Source: Methanobacteriota archaeon (GTDB taxonomy: Archaea; Thermoplasmatota; Poseidoniia; Poseidoniales; Poseidoniaceae). Taken from it: a DNA stretch of 5,957 nucleotides. Under the pieces are notes generated by a model. It worked only from the letters and a program-made list of their open reading frames with translations. It searched no databases and was not told where the DNA came from. Positions within the stretch are counted from its first letter, which is position 1, and the number at the start of each line of letters is the position of its first letter. The position numbers and the translations under genes were made by a program. Where the stretch lies: NCBI GenBank assembly GCA_011525095.1, contig WTIV01000006.1, forward strand, positions 1 to 5,957. Reading direction: 5' to 3'. Below are positions 1-5,957 of this stretch, one piece after another.

Positions 1-749
1 AATAGCAAGAAAGCTGTGTGTCCGAATGGACCGTTTACTGGACGCATTCCTCCTTTCGAAGTTACGCCCCACTGGCGCTCCATCAACTCCCCAGCCCATT
101 CAACAGTCAAGCCTGCACCTTCACATGTTTTCCAGCATAGCTCCAACTGAGAGGTAGTGGGAGCATAACATGCTATCCTTGCTCCAAATTTCATCTTAGG
201 CATGCACGCTTCAATTGCTGATTTGTGTGAAGGCATGTCAAGAATTACGCAGTCAAATTCCATATCAGGTACAACATTTTCTACCAAGCCTTCCAAGTGA
301 GTATGGCTTGGGAATTCTTCAAAGCATTCACTTGCTCTGCTAAGATTCAGTAATCCAACACTAGCATGCTCCTCCCTAGGTTCAGCGGTAACCAAATGAC
401 CGGAATTACCCATTACCTTGGCTAAGTGAAGAGATAAACCTCCCGAACCCAAACCTGCCTCCAGTACTGTGTCACCAGGGCCAATACCCAATTTAGTGAT
501 TATGAACCCCGCGTCTTTCGAAGAAATTGTTTGCGCTCTTCTTGCCATTCCAGAAATTAACTCTTGCAATCTTGGCGGCATTATTGTTAGATATTTTTGG
601 CCTACTAGAACCTCGTCACCCACACTTGTTCCTTCAAGCAGTGTTGCGGTGTTGATCACACCCAAGCCCTTGTGCTTGACCATCTCGTCTAGAACTTCTA
701 CCACGTGGATTCGACCTTCATTTTCCATCAGGACCGAATAGTCTGCCAT
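1..749 (-). CDS. trmI: tRNA (adenine-N1)-methyltransferase, TrmI family (3' end cut by window edge)
   Basis: Reading the minus strand from the ATG at 749-747 gives 249 uninterrupted residues with no stop before the window edge. The family (TrmI, the archaeal/bacterial counterpart of eukaryotic Trm61) uses S-adenosylmethionine to methylate N1 of A58, and in some archaea A57, in the T-loop of tRNA, as a cytoplasmic tetramer. The N-terminal part (about residues 12-60) looks like the family's small beta domain, ending in YLTIMPPR. RRAQTISSKDAG (71-81) matches the family's R-x-A-Q-x-x-x-x-KD segment. VLEAGLGSGGLSLHLA (95-110) is the SAM-binding motif I, with the acidic AEPRE segment (122-126) as motif II. 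ILDMPS (169-174) carries the conserved Asp of the D-x-P motif. The C-terminal block has R225-x-W, MRP (235-237) and GHTAFLL (243-249), the usual TrmI ending, so only a few to some tens of residues are missing. Oddities: the usual Tyr/His-Pro before KD is Ser-Ser, and the P-x-P/W after the motif Asp is P-S-H. It is divergently transcribed from the surface-protein gene. I am confident of the family; whether the target is A58 alone or A57/A58 cannot be seen. Confidence 0.93.
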   Translation of the reverse strand, partial: MADYSVLMENEGRIHVVEVLDEMVKHKGLGVINTATLLEGTSVGDEVLVGQKYLTIMPPRLQELISGMARRAQTISSKDAGFIITKLGIGPGDTVLEAGLGSGGLSLHLAKVMGNSGHLVTAEPREEHASVGLLNLSRASECFEEFPSHTHLEGLVENVVPDMEFDCVILDMPSHKSAIEACMPKMKFGARIACYAPTTSQLELCWKTCEGAGLTVEWAGELMERQWGVTSKGGMRPVNGPFGHTAFLL

Positions 750-801
750 GCTCGTGCGAGGGGGAATGTTTGAAGAAAGATTCGCATCAAAAAACTGTCA
801 T

Positions 802-816
802 ACCCCCGTAGGGGGT
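802..816. promoter_or_regulatory. Perfect GC-rich inverted repeat in divergent intergenic region (candidate operator)
   Basis: ACCCCC-GTA-GGGGGT is a perfect palindrome with 6-bp arms and a 3-base centre. It lies in the 84-base gap between trmI and the surface-protein gene. It sits 8 bases from the TATA-like element at 824-829. It would therefore lie between TATA and start site for trmI, or just upstream of TATA (the BRE side) for the surface-protein gene. Both are places where archaeal regulators commonly bind. A short 8-base palindrome, TGTCGACA (816-823), abuts it. No regulator can be named from the sequence. If instead transcribed, it would be a strong small hairpin. Confidence 0.45.
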
Positions 817-823
817 GTCGACA

Positions 824-829
824 TTTATA
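824..829. promoter_or_regulatory. TATA-like box in the divergent promoter region
   Basis: The plus strand reads TTTATA and the minus strand TATAAA, so this one element is an acceptable archaeal TATA box in either direction. Read on the minus strand it predicts a start near 800 and a leader of about 50 bases for trmI. Read on the plus strand it predicts a start near 851-856. That is downstream of the ATG at 834 but 11-16 bases before the ATG at 867, which bears on the true start of the surface protein. No clear BRE is visible and the element is only one match, so the call is moderate. An A-run at 790-794 is the only other AT-rich patch in the gap. Confidence 0.45.
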
Positions 830-833
830 GCAC

Positions 834-3800
834 ATGTTCAAATACCATGTTTTTCGAACCACTCTTATGTCGGCCACACGTAAGACTGCCTATTCCATTG
901 TTGGATTGATGTTAATTAGCATCCTTGCATCATTTGGAGGACTCATTGCAGAGAACCAAAACACAACCACTGAATTAAAGGAAGACCCTACAGAATTCCA
1001 GGCAAATAGCCCAGGACACCCAGTATTCGCTGAATACGTAGGTGCATACTGGTGTGGCCCTTGTAAGACATCCTCAACCAACCTTGACAACCTATACGGT
1101 ACAAACGGAGGAGGAGGAACTCAATCTGAGGATTTCACTTACATTTCCTTCTGGGAATCAGCATCAACAGGATGGCCTGCTGACTCACCAATCAACCGCA
1201 GACAACACATCAATCCATCTGGTTACCCAACAGTAGTCTTTGGAGATGCATCTAGCGGTACTTACTACACTGTCGGTGGCCAATCTTACGACAGTTTCTA
1301 CCAGAACGGCGGCAATATGAACAACCCTAACGATTACTCAGTTAGCGTAATCCAATCACAAAATGGAAACAACATGGACATCGACATCACAGCATCTTAC
1401 ATGGGATCTGGTTCCAAGACTGTCTACATTTACGCAGCAGTAACTGAAGAGACGTCCCCTGAAACTTACAGCGGTGGTTCACCAAACCCACACCACGTTT
1501 GGAAGAAATGGTTGCTAAACGGTAACAACAACGGATTCGAATCTGTAACATTGACTTCTGGTAGTTCAGTGACAAAGTCTTGGTCTGTTCCTATCTCAAC
1601 AGTACGAGCTGGTGGCGGTCATACAGCTGTTGACAACTTTTTGACTGTTGCAGCACTACTTGATGGAGACCACACAACTCACCGCAATGTTGTATCCGCA
1701 GCTGATTCAAACATGGCACCAACCATCGATGTTGGAGTTCAGTCATTCACTGCTACTAACCCTAGCGCACCAAGCGGTTACATCAACGGAGACGTGTTGA
1801 ATGTTGAAGCAACCGTCGTAAACAATGGAGTAGACGCTTACACCGACGGAGGAGATGTCAGATTCTTCTACAAGGCAAACAACGTCAAGACCTATGTTGG
1901 CTCAACTCAAACTCTAGGCAACTTCGCTTCTGCTGGAGCAACACAGACTTTTACTGGACAGATTGACACTACAAGCCTACCATCCTCAGCATACCAAACA
2001 ACATTCGGAGTAGAACTCTCCAACCTGGTAGCTGACAAGTCTGGTTCCAATAACGAAGGTACCGAAGTAGTTCCCCACGACCTAGTTCCAATAGCGCGTA
2101 AAGCACAAGTTATTGGCAACAACCAAATCGAGAGGGGAGATAACTTCCTAATTGAAGCAAAAGCCTCTTTCAACGATGGTGTCGATACTAACACATCATT
2201 CATTACATTCGATTTGGAAGTATCACCGACAGGAATGGACCAGTGGATTGGGGGCGACATGATTGTTGGCGGAGATGAAGTCTTCCAAGAAGGAACATCC
2301 AATGAACACCGCCAGTATCTGGTAAAGCCAAGCATGAACATGGGTGCGGGAGACTATGACATCCGTGTCAGAGCAATCGATTCAAGAATGCAAACTAGTG
2401 ACTGGCAGGTAACAGAAAGAGGGTTTACACTCAAGAACGCAATGCCAGTAATAACTGCAGAGCCAGTACCAACAGTCAAGGTTCAGACTTCGACCAAGGT
2501 TTCAATCATCAACAACATCAACGATGCTGAAACCGATCTTGACCAGTTAGTAATCACCAGCAACAGTCCTAACTTCGTTGCATGGCACCCTGCAACTGAG
2601 GAGATTGAAGTCTACTTCGAGAGCATTAGATTTGTTTCCGGTCAGCCGACTGCATCCGGTATCGAAATTGCAGTCAACGACGGAACAGACACCGCATTCG
2701 GAACTCTTCTGTTCAACGTCATCGAAAATGGTCAGCCACGTTGGGCTGGTGTAGAGAAGCAATATGTGGATGAAGCATCTTCTGCTTCCACTTATCTTCT
2801 CCCATACTTGTCGGATACCGACGAAAATGGAAACGTTGCAGCGGCAGAAGATTTGATGCTTGCAATCGTGGATAACACAAACCCAGATCTCTTGGACATC
2901 ACCCTAAACGGGTTCACTTTGAACTATGCAACAAGTGATGAAGACATCAATGGTGAGACAACAATCACAATTAGAGCGAGCGACGGTGAGCAATACTCTG
3001 ACCAACTAATCACTATTGCAATCACGCCTATCAACGATGCTCCAAGACTAGACCTCTCAGAATTTGAGAACATGAGACTGAAGGTCAACACACAGAAGGT
3101 CATCTTCCTAAACGAGATCTTGACAGATGTCGATGGCAACATCAACGAAGTTACTGTCACTGCATCCAACCCAGTACCTGGTGCTGCAAGAGTTAGTTTC
3201 CTCGACAACACATTGACTCTAATTTGGGAAACAGCGGGCCTACAAACTGTAACAATCCAAACAGAGGATAGATACGACTCTAACATCTACACGCTAGTTG
3301 TAGACGTTTACGATAGCCTACCTCTTCTAGTTGGAGAAGGACCTGATGCAGATGTCTCTGTAAGTGTCAGGGACATCTACGTTGGAGAAGTACCAGAAGT
3401 CACATTGTTCTTGAATAAGGACGATGTAACAATCACATCCTTCTCTTCGACTTGGCAAATGTGTAACCCAGATTATTGCATGTACAACGAGGTTTTCGAA
3501 CACGACATCACAATGAAGAGTGTTGGATGGACCTTTGACCCTGTCAACGGACAAATCGACGATACAGGAATGGGCCAATTCCATTACCTTGCCCTAAAGA
3601 CTGTGGTTGCTCAAGCATCAAACGGAGAGAAATTTGAATTCAAGGGTCCTACTAAGTGGACTGCTACAGATTACGCACCGGGACCTGACTCAATGACAGA
3701 AGAAGAAGTCATTGAGCTGATTAAGGAACTCGATGCACAAATCGATACTCTGAAATCTGAAATTGAAGGGATGGAAGAAGGAAGCACCGAATATGAAACT

Positions 3801-4229
3801 GCAGTTACTCAACTTGACAGTCTAGAAGCAGACAAGGCTGAGGCATGTGAATTCACTACATGTGAAGAACAAGCATCTAGCCAAACAACTGACGATTCTA
3901 GCGAATCCGGTCTAGACCTAACAGTTGTTCTAATCGTTATCGGAGTAGTAATCGCAGCACTTCTAGCAGGACTAATGTTCATGCGTGGTGGCAACGGTGG
4001 CAACGAAGTTCAGGTTGTAGATTGGGCAAACCAACTTCCAGCAAATGACGCAGTTGCTAACTCCATGTACGGTGGAGCTCAAGAGATATTCCAGCAACCA
4101 GTTGCGGCTCCGGCTCCTGCTGTAGCACAGCAAGTTCCTCCAGGAGCACCTCCACTACCAGAAGGCGGACTTCCTGCAGGCTGGACAATGGAGCAGTGGG
4201 CGTATTACGGCCACCAATACCAGCAGTGA
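834..4229 (+). CDS. Large exported, membrane-anchored surface protein with N-terminal thioredoxin-like domain
   Basis: This is a 1131-residue protein if read from the first ATG; an in-frame TAG lies at 828-830. The ATG at 867 (Met12) is a good alternative: it gives a compact signal peptide, RK at 16-17, a hydrophobic core at about 20-38 and probable cleavage near LIA-EN (39/40). No Shine-Dalgarno sequence precedes either start. Residues about 62-165 resemble a thioredoxin fold, with WCGPC (73-77) and a GYPT cis-Pro-type loop (130-133). Residues 166-295 resemble the beta portion of Omp28-like proteins (VYIYAAVTEE, then NPHHVWKK). Residues 298-415 look CARDB-like (VEATVVNNG, then SNNEGTE). About 420-535 is another Ig-like unit. 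About 536-825 holds cadherin-like tandem units with the linker INDAP (733-737) and acidic loops such as DTDENGN (661-667) and TDVDGN (764-769), possibly calcium-binding. About 840-945 is a further beta domain with C877/C882. Residues 953-1003 form a coiled coil, followed by C1005/C1010, a membrane helix (about 1028-1049), RGG, and a Gln/Ala/Pro-rich cytoplasmic tail ending LPAGWTMEQW plus 11 residues. Its role may be extracellular disulfide exchange or adhesion; this is unproven, and no peptidase or glycosidase motif was seen. Confidence 0.9.
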   Translation: MFKYHVFRTTLMSATRKTAYSIVGLMLISILASFGGLIAENQNTTTELKEDPTEFQANSPGHPVFAEYVGAYWCGPCKTSSTNLDNLYGTNGGGGTQSEDFTYISFWESASTGWPADSPINRRQHINPSGYPTVVFGDASSGTYYTVGGQSYDSFYQNGGNMNNPNDYSVSVIQSQNGNNMDIDITASYMGSGSKTVYIYAAVTEETSPETYSGGSPNPHHVWKKWLLNGNNNGFESVTLTSGSSVTKSWSVPISTVRAGGGHTAVDNFLTVAALLDGDHTTHRNVVSAADSNMAPTIDVGVQSFTATNPSAPSGYINGDVLNVEATVVNNGVDAYTDGGDVRFFYKANNVKTYVGSTQTLGNFASAGATQTFTGQIDTTSLPSSAYQTTFGVELSNLVADKSGSNNEGTEVVPHDLVPIARKAQVIGNNQIERGDNFLIEAKASFNDGVDTNTSFITFDLEVSPTGMDQWIGGDMIVGGDEVFQEGTSNEHRQYLVKPSMNMGAGDYDIRVRAIDSRMQTSDWQVTERGFTLKNAMPVITAEPVPTVKVQTSTKVSIINNINDAETDLDQLVITSNSPNFVAWHPATEEIEVYFESIRFVSGQPTASGIEIAVNDGTDTAFGTLLFNVIENGQPRWAGVEKQYVDEASSASTYLLPYLSDTDENGNVAAAEDLMLAIVDNTNPDLLDITLNGFTLNYATSDEDINGETTITIRASDGEQYSDQLITIAITPINDAPRLDLSEFENMRLKVNTQKVIFLNEILTDVDGNINEVTVTASNPVPGAARVSFLDNTLTLIWETAGLQTVTIQTEDRYDSNIYTLVVDVYDSLPLLVGEGPDADVSVSVRDIYVGEVPEVTLFLNKDDVTITSFSSTWQMCNPDYCMYNEVFEHDITMKSVGWTFDPVNGQIDDTGMGQFHYLALKTVVAQASNGEKFEFKGPTKWTATDYAPGPDSMTEEEVIELIKELDAQIDTLKSEIEGMEEGSTEYETAVTQLDSLEADKAEACEFTTCEEQASSQTTDDSSESGLDLTVVLIVIGVVIAALLAGLMFMRGGNGGNEVQVVDWANQLPANDAVANSMYGGAQEIFQQPVAAPAPAVAQQVPPGAPPLPEGGLPAGWTMEQWAYYGHQYQQ

Positions 4230-4248
4230 ATACTGCAAAATTGAGCGA

Positions 4249-4277
4249 GCAAACCCCTACGGTGTTTGCCAAACGCC
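4249..4277 (+). promoter_or_regulatory. Two overlapping, mutually exclusive hairpins upstream of lonB
   Basis: In the 76-base gap between the surface-protein gene and lonB, GCAAAC (4249-4254) can pair with GTTTGC (4264-4269). Inside that stem, CC (4256-4257) can pair with GG (4261-4262) around a TAC loop. Alternatively GGTGTTT (4261-4267) can pair with AAACGCC (4271-4277) around a GCC loop: 7 pairs including one G-U. The two structures share bases 4261-4269, so only one can form at a time. There is no T-run after either, so a classical intrinsic terminator is not supported. The region could instead be a DNA operator, an mRNA 3'-end or processing signal, or chance. Confidence 0.4.
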
Positions 4278-4283
4278 TAAAAT
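4278..4283 (+). promoter_or_regulatory. Weak TATA-like element for lonB
   Basis: TAAAAT is centred about 25 bases before the GTG at 4306. That is the spacing expected if lonB is transcribed from its own promoter as a leaderless or near-leaderless mRNA. It is a poor match to a strong archaeal TATA box and has no obvious BRE. Read-through from the surface-protein gene on the same strand remains equally possible. Confidence 0.3.
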
Positions 4284-4294
4284 GGACTGTGTGT

Positions 4295-4300
4295 GAGGGT
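4295..4300 (+). promoter_or_regulatory. Shine-Dalgarno-like site deciding the lonB GTG start
   Basis: GAGGGT lies 5 bases before the GTG at 4306 and overlaps an in-frame TGA at 4294-4296. That stop also eliminates the upstream in-frame ATG at 4282. GTG at 4306 is therefore the earliest ATG/GTG start available. A second GAGG at 4369-4372 precedes the in-frame ATG at 4378, but there the bases also encode a run of Glu codons, so it is weaker evidence. Confidence 0.5.
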
Positions 4301-4305
4301 ATATT

Positions 4306-5957
4306 GTGACCGAAGAGGAAGTTTCCGAAACTGCCGCTTCAGATGAGGCAGATTCAGTCTCTGAAGAAGAGGAAGTAATGGTTACAGTTTGGAGCCCAGA
4401 ACCATCAGAGAACATCGAGTTAAACGACACACCAATAGACGAGTGGGTTAGAAGTATTGATTTCAAGACCACAGAAGACGTACCAATCCCAGAAAGATTG
4501 GTCGACCAAGTCATTGGACAGGAGGCAGGCTCGGTAGTTATTCGTAAAGCAGCTGAACAACGCAGACACATGATGATGATCGGCGACCCAGGAACTGGGA
4601 AATCAATGCTTGCTAGGTCAATGACAGAACTGCTACCTCAGGATAAACTCGAGGACATCCTCTGTTATCCAAATGATGACGATGAGAATGAGCCAAGAGT
4701 TCGAACAGTTCCTGCTGGCAGGGGAGACAGGATTGTCAAGAGCCAGAAAGAGGCAGTTAGAATTCAAAGAGAAAAGAGTCAGAAAATGCTAATGATCGGA
4801 TTCGTAGCAATCGCATTCCTCTTGGCAGTAGTCGCAATCCAAAGCGGAGATATCTTGACTCTACTATTCGGTATGCTTCTGCTAATGTTTGGATATATGT
4901 TCCTTAGATCTAGAATGGGTGGCGCAGACGAAGCACGCATTCCCAAGGTGCTTGTAAAACACCAAGGCCAAGACCCACCACCATTTGTTGACGCAACTGG
5001 AACGCTATCTGGAAGTTTACTAGGTGATGTGAGACACGACCCATTCCAAAGTGGTGGAATGGAAACACCTGCCCATGAAAGAGTTGAACCCGGTGCAATT
5101 CACAGAGCTCATGGGGGAGTCCTATACATCGATGAAATCAACCTGCTGAGACTAGAAGAGCAACAAGCACTCCTAACTGCAATGCAGGAGAGAGCTTTCC
5201 CAATCTCAGGACGCTCCGAAAGGTCCAGCGGTGCCCTAACCAAGACAGAAGCAGTACCTTGTGACTTCGTTCTAATCGCTGCTGGTAACTTAGATGCTAT
5301 ACAGGGAATGCACCCTGCGCTTCGAAGTCGTATCCGTGGATATGGCTACGAAGTATACGTCAACTCCCACATGCCTGACACAACTGCAAACAGAAGGCGT
5401 TTGATTAGATTCATCGCCCAAGAAGTACGAAGAGACTTGGGCACCTCAAGAGAGATTCCACACTTCGACAGAACTGGTGTTTCTGTAATCCTTAGAGAAG
5501 CACAGAGAAGAGCTGGACGTCGTGGTAAACTCTCATTGAGGCTGCGTGAATTGGGTGGATTAGTCAGAATTGCTGGTGACTTAGCAACAGAGGAAGGCTC
5601 AGAATACACAACATCTAGACACGTACTCGCTGCTAGAAATATTGCCAAGCCATTAGAGCAGCAAGTCGCTGACAGAATGATTGAGCGCAGACAAGAATAC
5701 TCACTAATAGTCAACTCTGGAAACCGCATTGGAAGAGTCAACGGCCTTGCTGTACTTGGTGCCGATTCCGGACTTTCCGACTACAGTGGAATCATGCTAC
5801 CTGTCGAAGCACTGGTTACCCCATCACTTGGCGGAGGCGGTAAAGTTCTAGCAACTGGTGGGTTGTCTGACCTGGCTAAAGAAAGCGTCACAAATGTAAG
5901 CGCTGTAATCAAGAAACTAACTGGAAAAGATGTTGGCGACTACGACATACACATCCA
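4306..5957 (+). CDS. lonB: Archaeal LonB-type membrane-anchored ATP-dependent protease (3' end cut by window edge)
   Basis: The frame from GTG 4306 gives 550 residues and is still open at the right edge. LonB is the archaeal membrane-bound Lon: a hexameric AAA+ unfoldase fused to a Ser-Lys protease, degrading misfolded and regulatory proteins on the cytoplasmic face of the membrane. Residues 1-24 are an acidic extension (11 Asp/Glu). RLVDQVIGQE (64-73) is the typical AAA+ entry. Walker A is GDPGTGKS (93-100). The LonB signature segment ILCYPNDDDE (118-127) follows, then two membrane helices (about 161-178 and 183-200) inserted between Walker A and Walker B. That insertion separates LonB from soluble bacterial LonA. 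Walker B is GVLYIDEINL (271-280), sensor-1 Asn is N328, and HPALRSR (336-342) carries the arginine-finger region. The protease domain begins near 467 with GRVNGLAV (476-483), VLATGGL (514-520) and KESVTNVSA (525-533). The catalytic GDSA-type Ser and its Lys lie beyond the window; the Ser is expected about a dozen residues past the edge. The start could instead be Met25 at 4378. No frameshift or lost motif is seen. Confidence 0.95.
   Translation, partial: MTEEEVSETAASDEADSVSEEEEVMVTVWSPEPSENIELNDTPIDEWVRSIDFKTTEDVPIPERLVDQVIGQEAGSVVIRKAAEQRRHMMMIGDPGTGKSMLARSMTELLPQDKLEDILCYPNDDDENEPRVRTVPAGRGDRIVKSQKEAVRIQREKSQKMLMIGFVAIAFLLAVVAIQSGDILTLLFGMLLLMFGYMFLRSRMGGADEARIPKVLVKHQGQDPPPFVDATGTLSGSLLGDVRHDPFQSGGMETPAHERVEPGAIHRAHGGVLYIDEINLLRLEEQQALLTAMQERAFPISGRSERSSGALTKTEAVPCDFVLIAAGNLDAIQGMHPALRSRIRGYGYEVYVNSHMPDTTANRRRLIRFIAQEVRRDLGTSREIPHFDRTGVSVILREAQRRAGRRGKLSLRLRELGGLVRIAGDLATEEGSEYTTSRHVLAARNIAKPLEQQVADRMIERRQEYSLIVNSGNRIGRVNGLAVLGADSGLSDYSGIMLPVEALVTPSLGGGGKVLATGGLSDLAKESVTNVSAVIKKLTGKDVGDYDIHI

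Noticed and set aside
469..741. Plus-strand open frame of 90 codons opposite trmI
   Set aside because: It lies entirely antisense to a clearly recognisable TrmI coding sequence and its translation shows no domain or natural start context.
1096..1122. GGA-rich run (short tandem repeat) near the thioredoxin motif
   Set aside because: It simply encodes a short Gly linker (NGGGG, residues 91-95) in frame; it is too short to be a meaningful repeat.
1907..2341. Minus-strand open frame of 144 codons inside the surface-protein gene
   Set aside because: It is antisense to a continuous coding sequence with convincing domains; the translation is low-complexity Ser/Leu/Pro-rich and resembles nothing known.
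3690..3842. Glu/Lys-rich segment considered as a separate regulatory domain
   Set aside because: The pattern is an ordinary coiled coil next to the membrane helix; no separate fold or motif is visible.
4230..4305. Intrinsic terminator after the surface-protein gene
   Set aside because: Hairpins exist but no T-run follows either of them, and archaeal termination depends mainly on T-rich tracts; I therefore list them only as possible regulatory structures.
4300..4305. TATATT as the lonB TATA box
   Set aside because: It directly abuts the GTG at 4306, so it would place transcription start around 4328 inside the coding region; it would work only if the ATG at 4378 were the real start.
5346..5741. 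Minus-strand open frame of 131 codons inside lonB
   Set aside because: It is antisense to conserved AAA+ and protease-linker sequence of LonB; open reading is explained by the codon bias of the sense strand.

Overview
The window looks like chromosomal DNA from an uncultured planktonic euryarchaeon, most likely Marine Group II (Poseidoniales). The evidence is a membrane-anchored archaeal LonB protease, an archaeal/actinobacterial-type TrmI tRNA methyltransferase, TATA-like boxes rather than bacterial -35/-10 promoters, and a very large acidic surface protein. That protein ends in a membrane span and a Pro-rich tail closing with an LPxGW-type motif. I associate such tails with this group from memory only. 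The assignment is inference; no rRNA or other phylogenetic marker is present.

Layout: positions 1-749 hold a minus-strand trmI whose last few codons run off the left edge. A short divergent intergenic region (750-833) contains a perfect GC-rich palindrome beside a TATA-like box that reads acceptably on both strands. Positions 834-4229 hold one long plus-strand gene for an exported protein. In order it has a signal peptide, a thioredoxin-like domain with WCGPC, an Omp28-like beta region, a CARDB-like domain, several Ig/cadherin-like beta-sandwich domains, a coiled coil, a transmembrane helix and a short cytoplasmic tail. After a 76-base gap with two overlapping, mutually exclusive hairpins, a GTG-started lonB begins at 4306 and runs off the right edge before its catalytic Ser-Lys dyad. 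Both intergenic regions share the 9-mer CCCCTACGG inside an inverted repeat just upstream of a TATA-like element.

How the genes relate: trmI is a housekeeping tRNA-modification gene and LonB is the general membrane-associated ATP-dependent protease. The surface protein is the accessory-looking gene and the most interesting item. Its only six cysteines form three closely spaced pairs (one CX2C, two CX4C), which suggests extracellular thiol-disulfide chemistry along the molecule. A functional link between the surface protein and LonB (membrane-protein quality control) is possible, but only adjacency supports it. There is no sign of mobile elements, CRISPR arrays, tRNA/rRNA genes or phage genes. 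Every stretch longer than 300 bases is coding.
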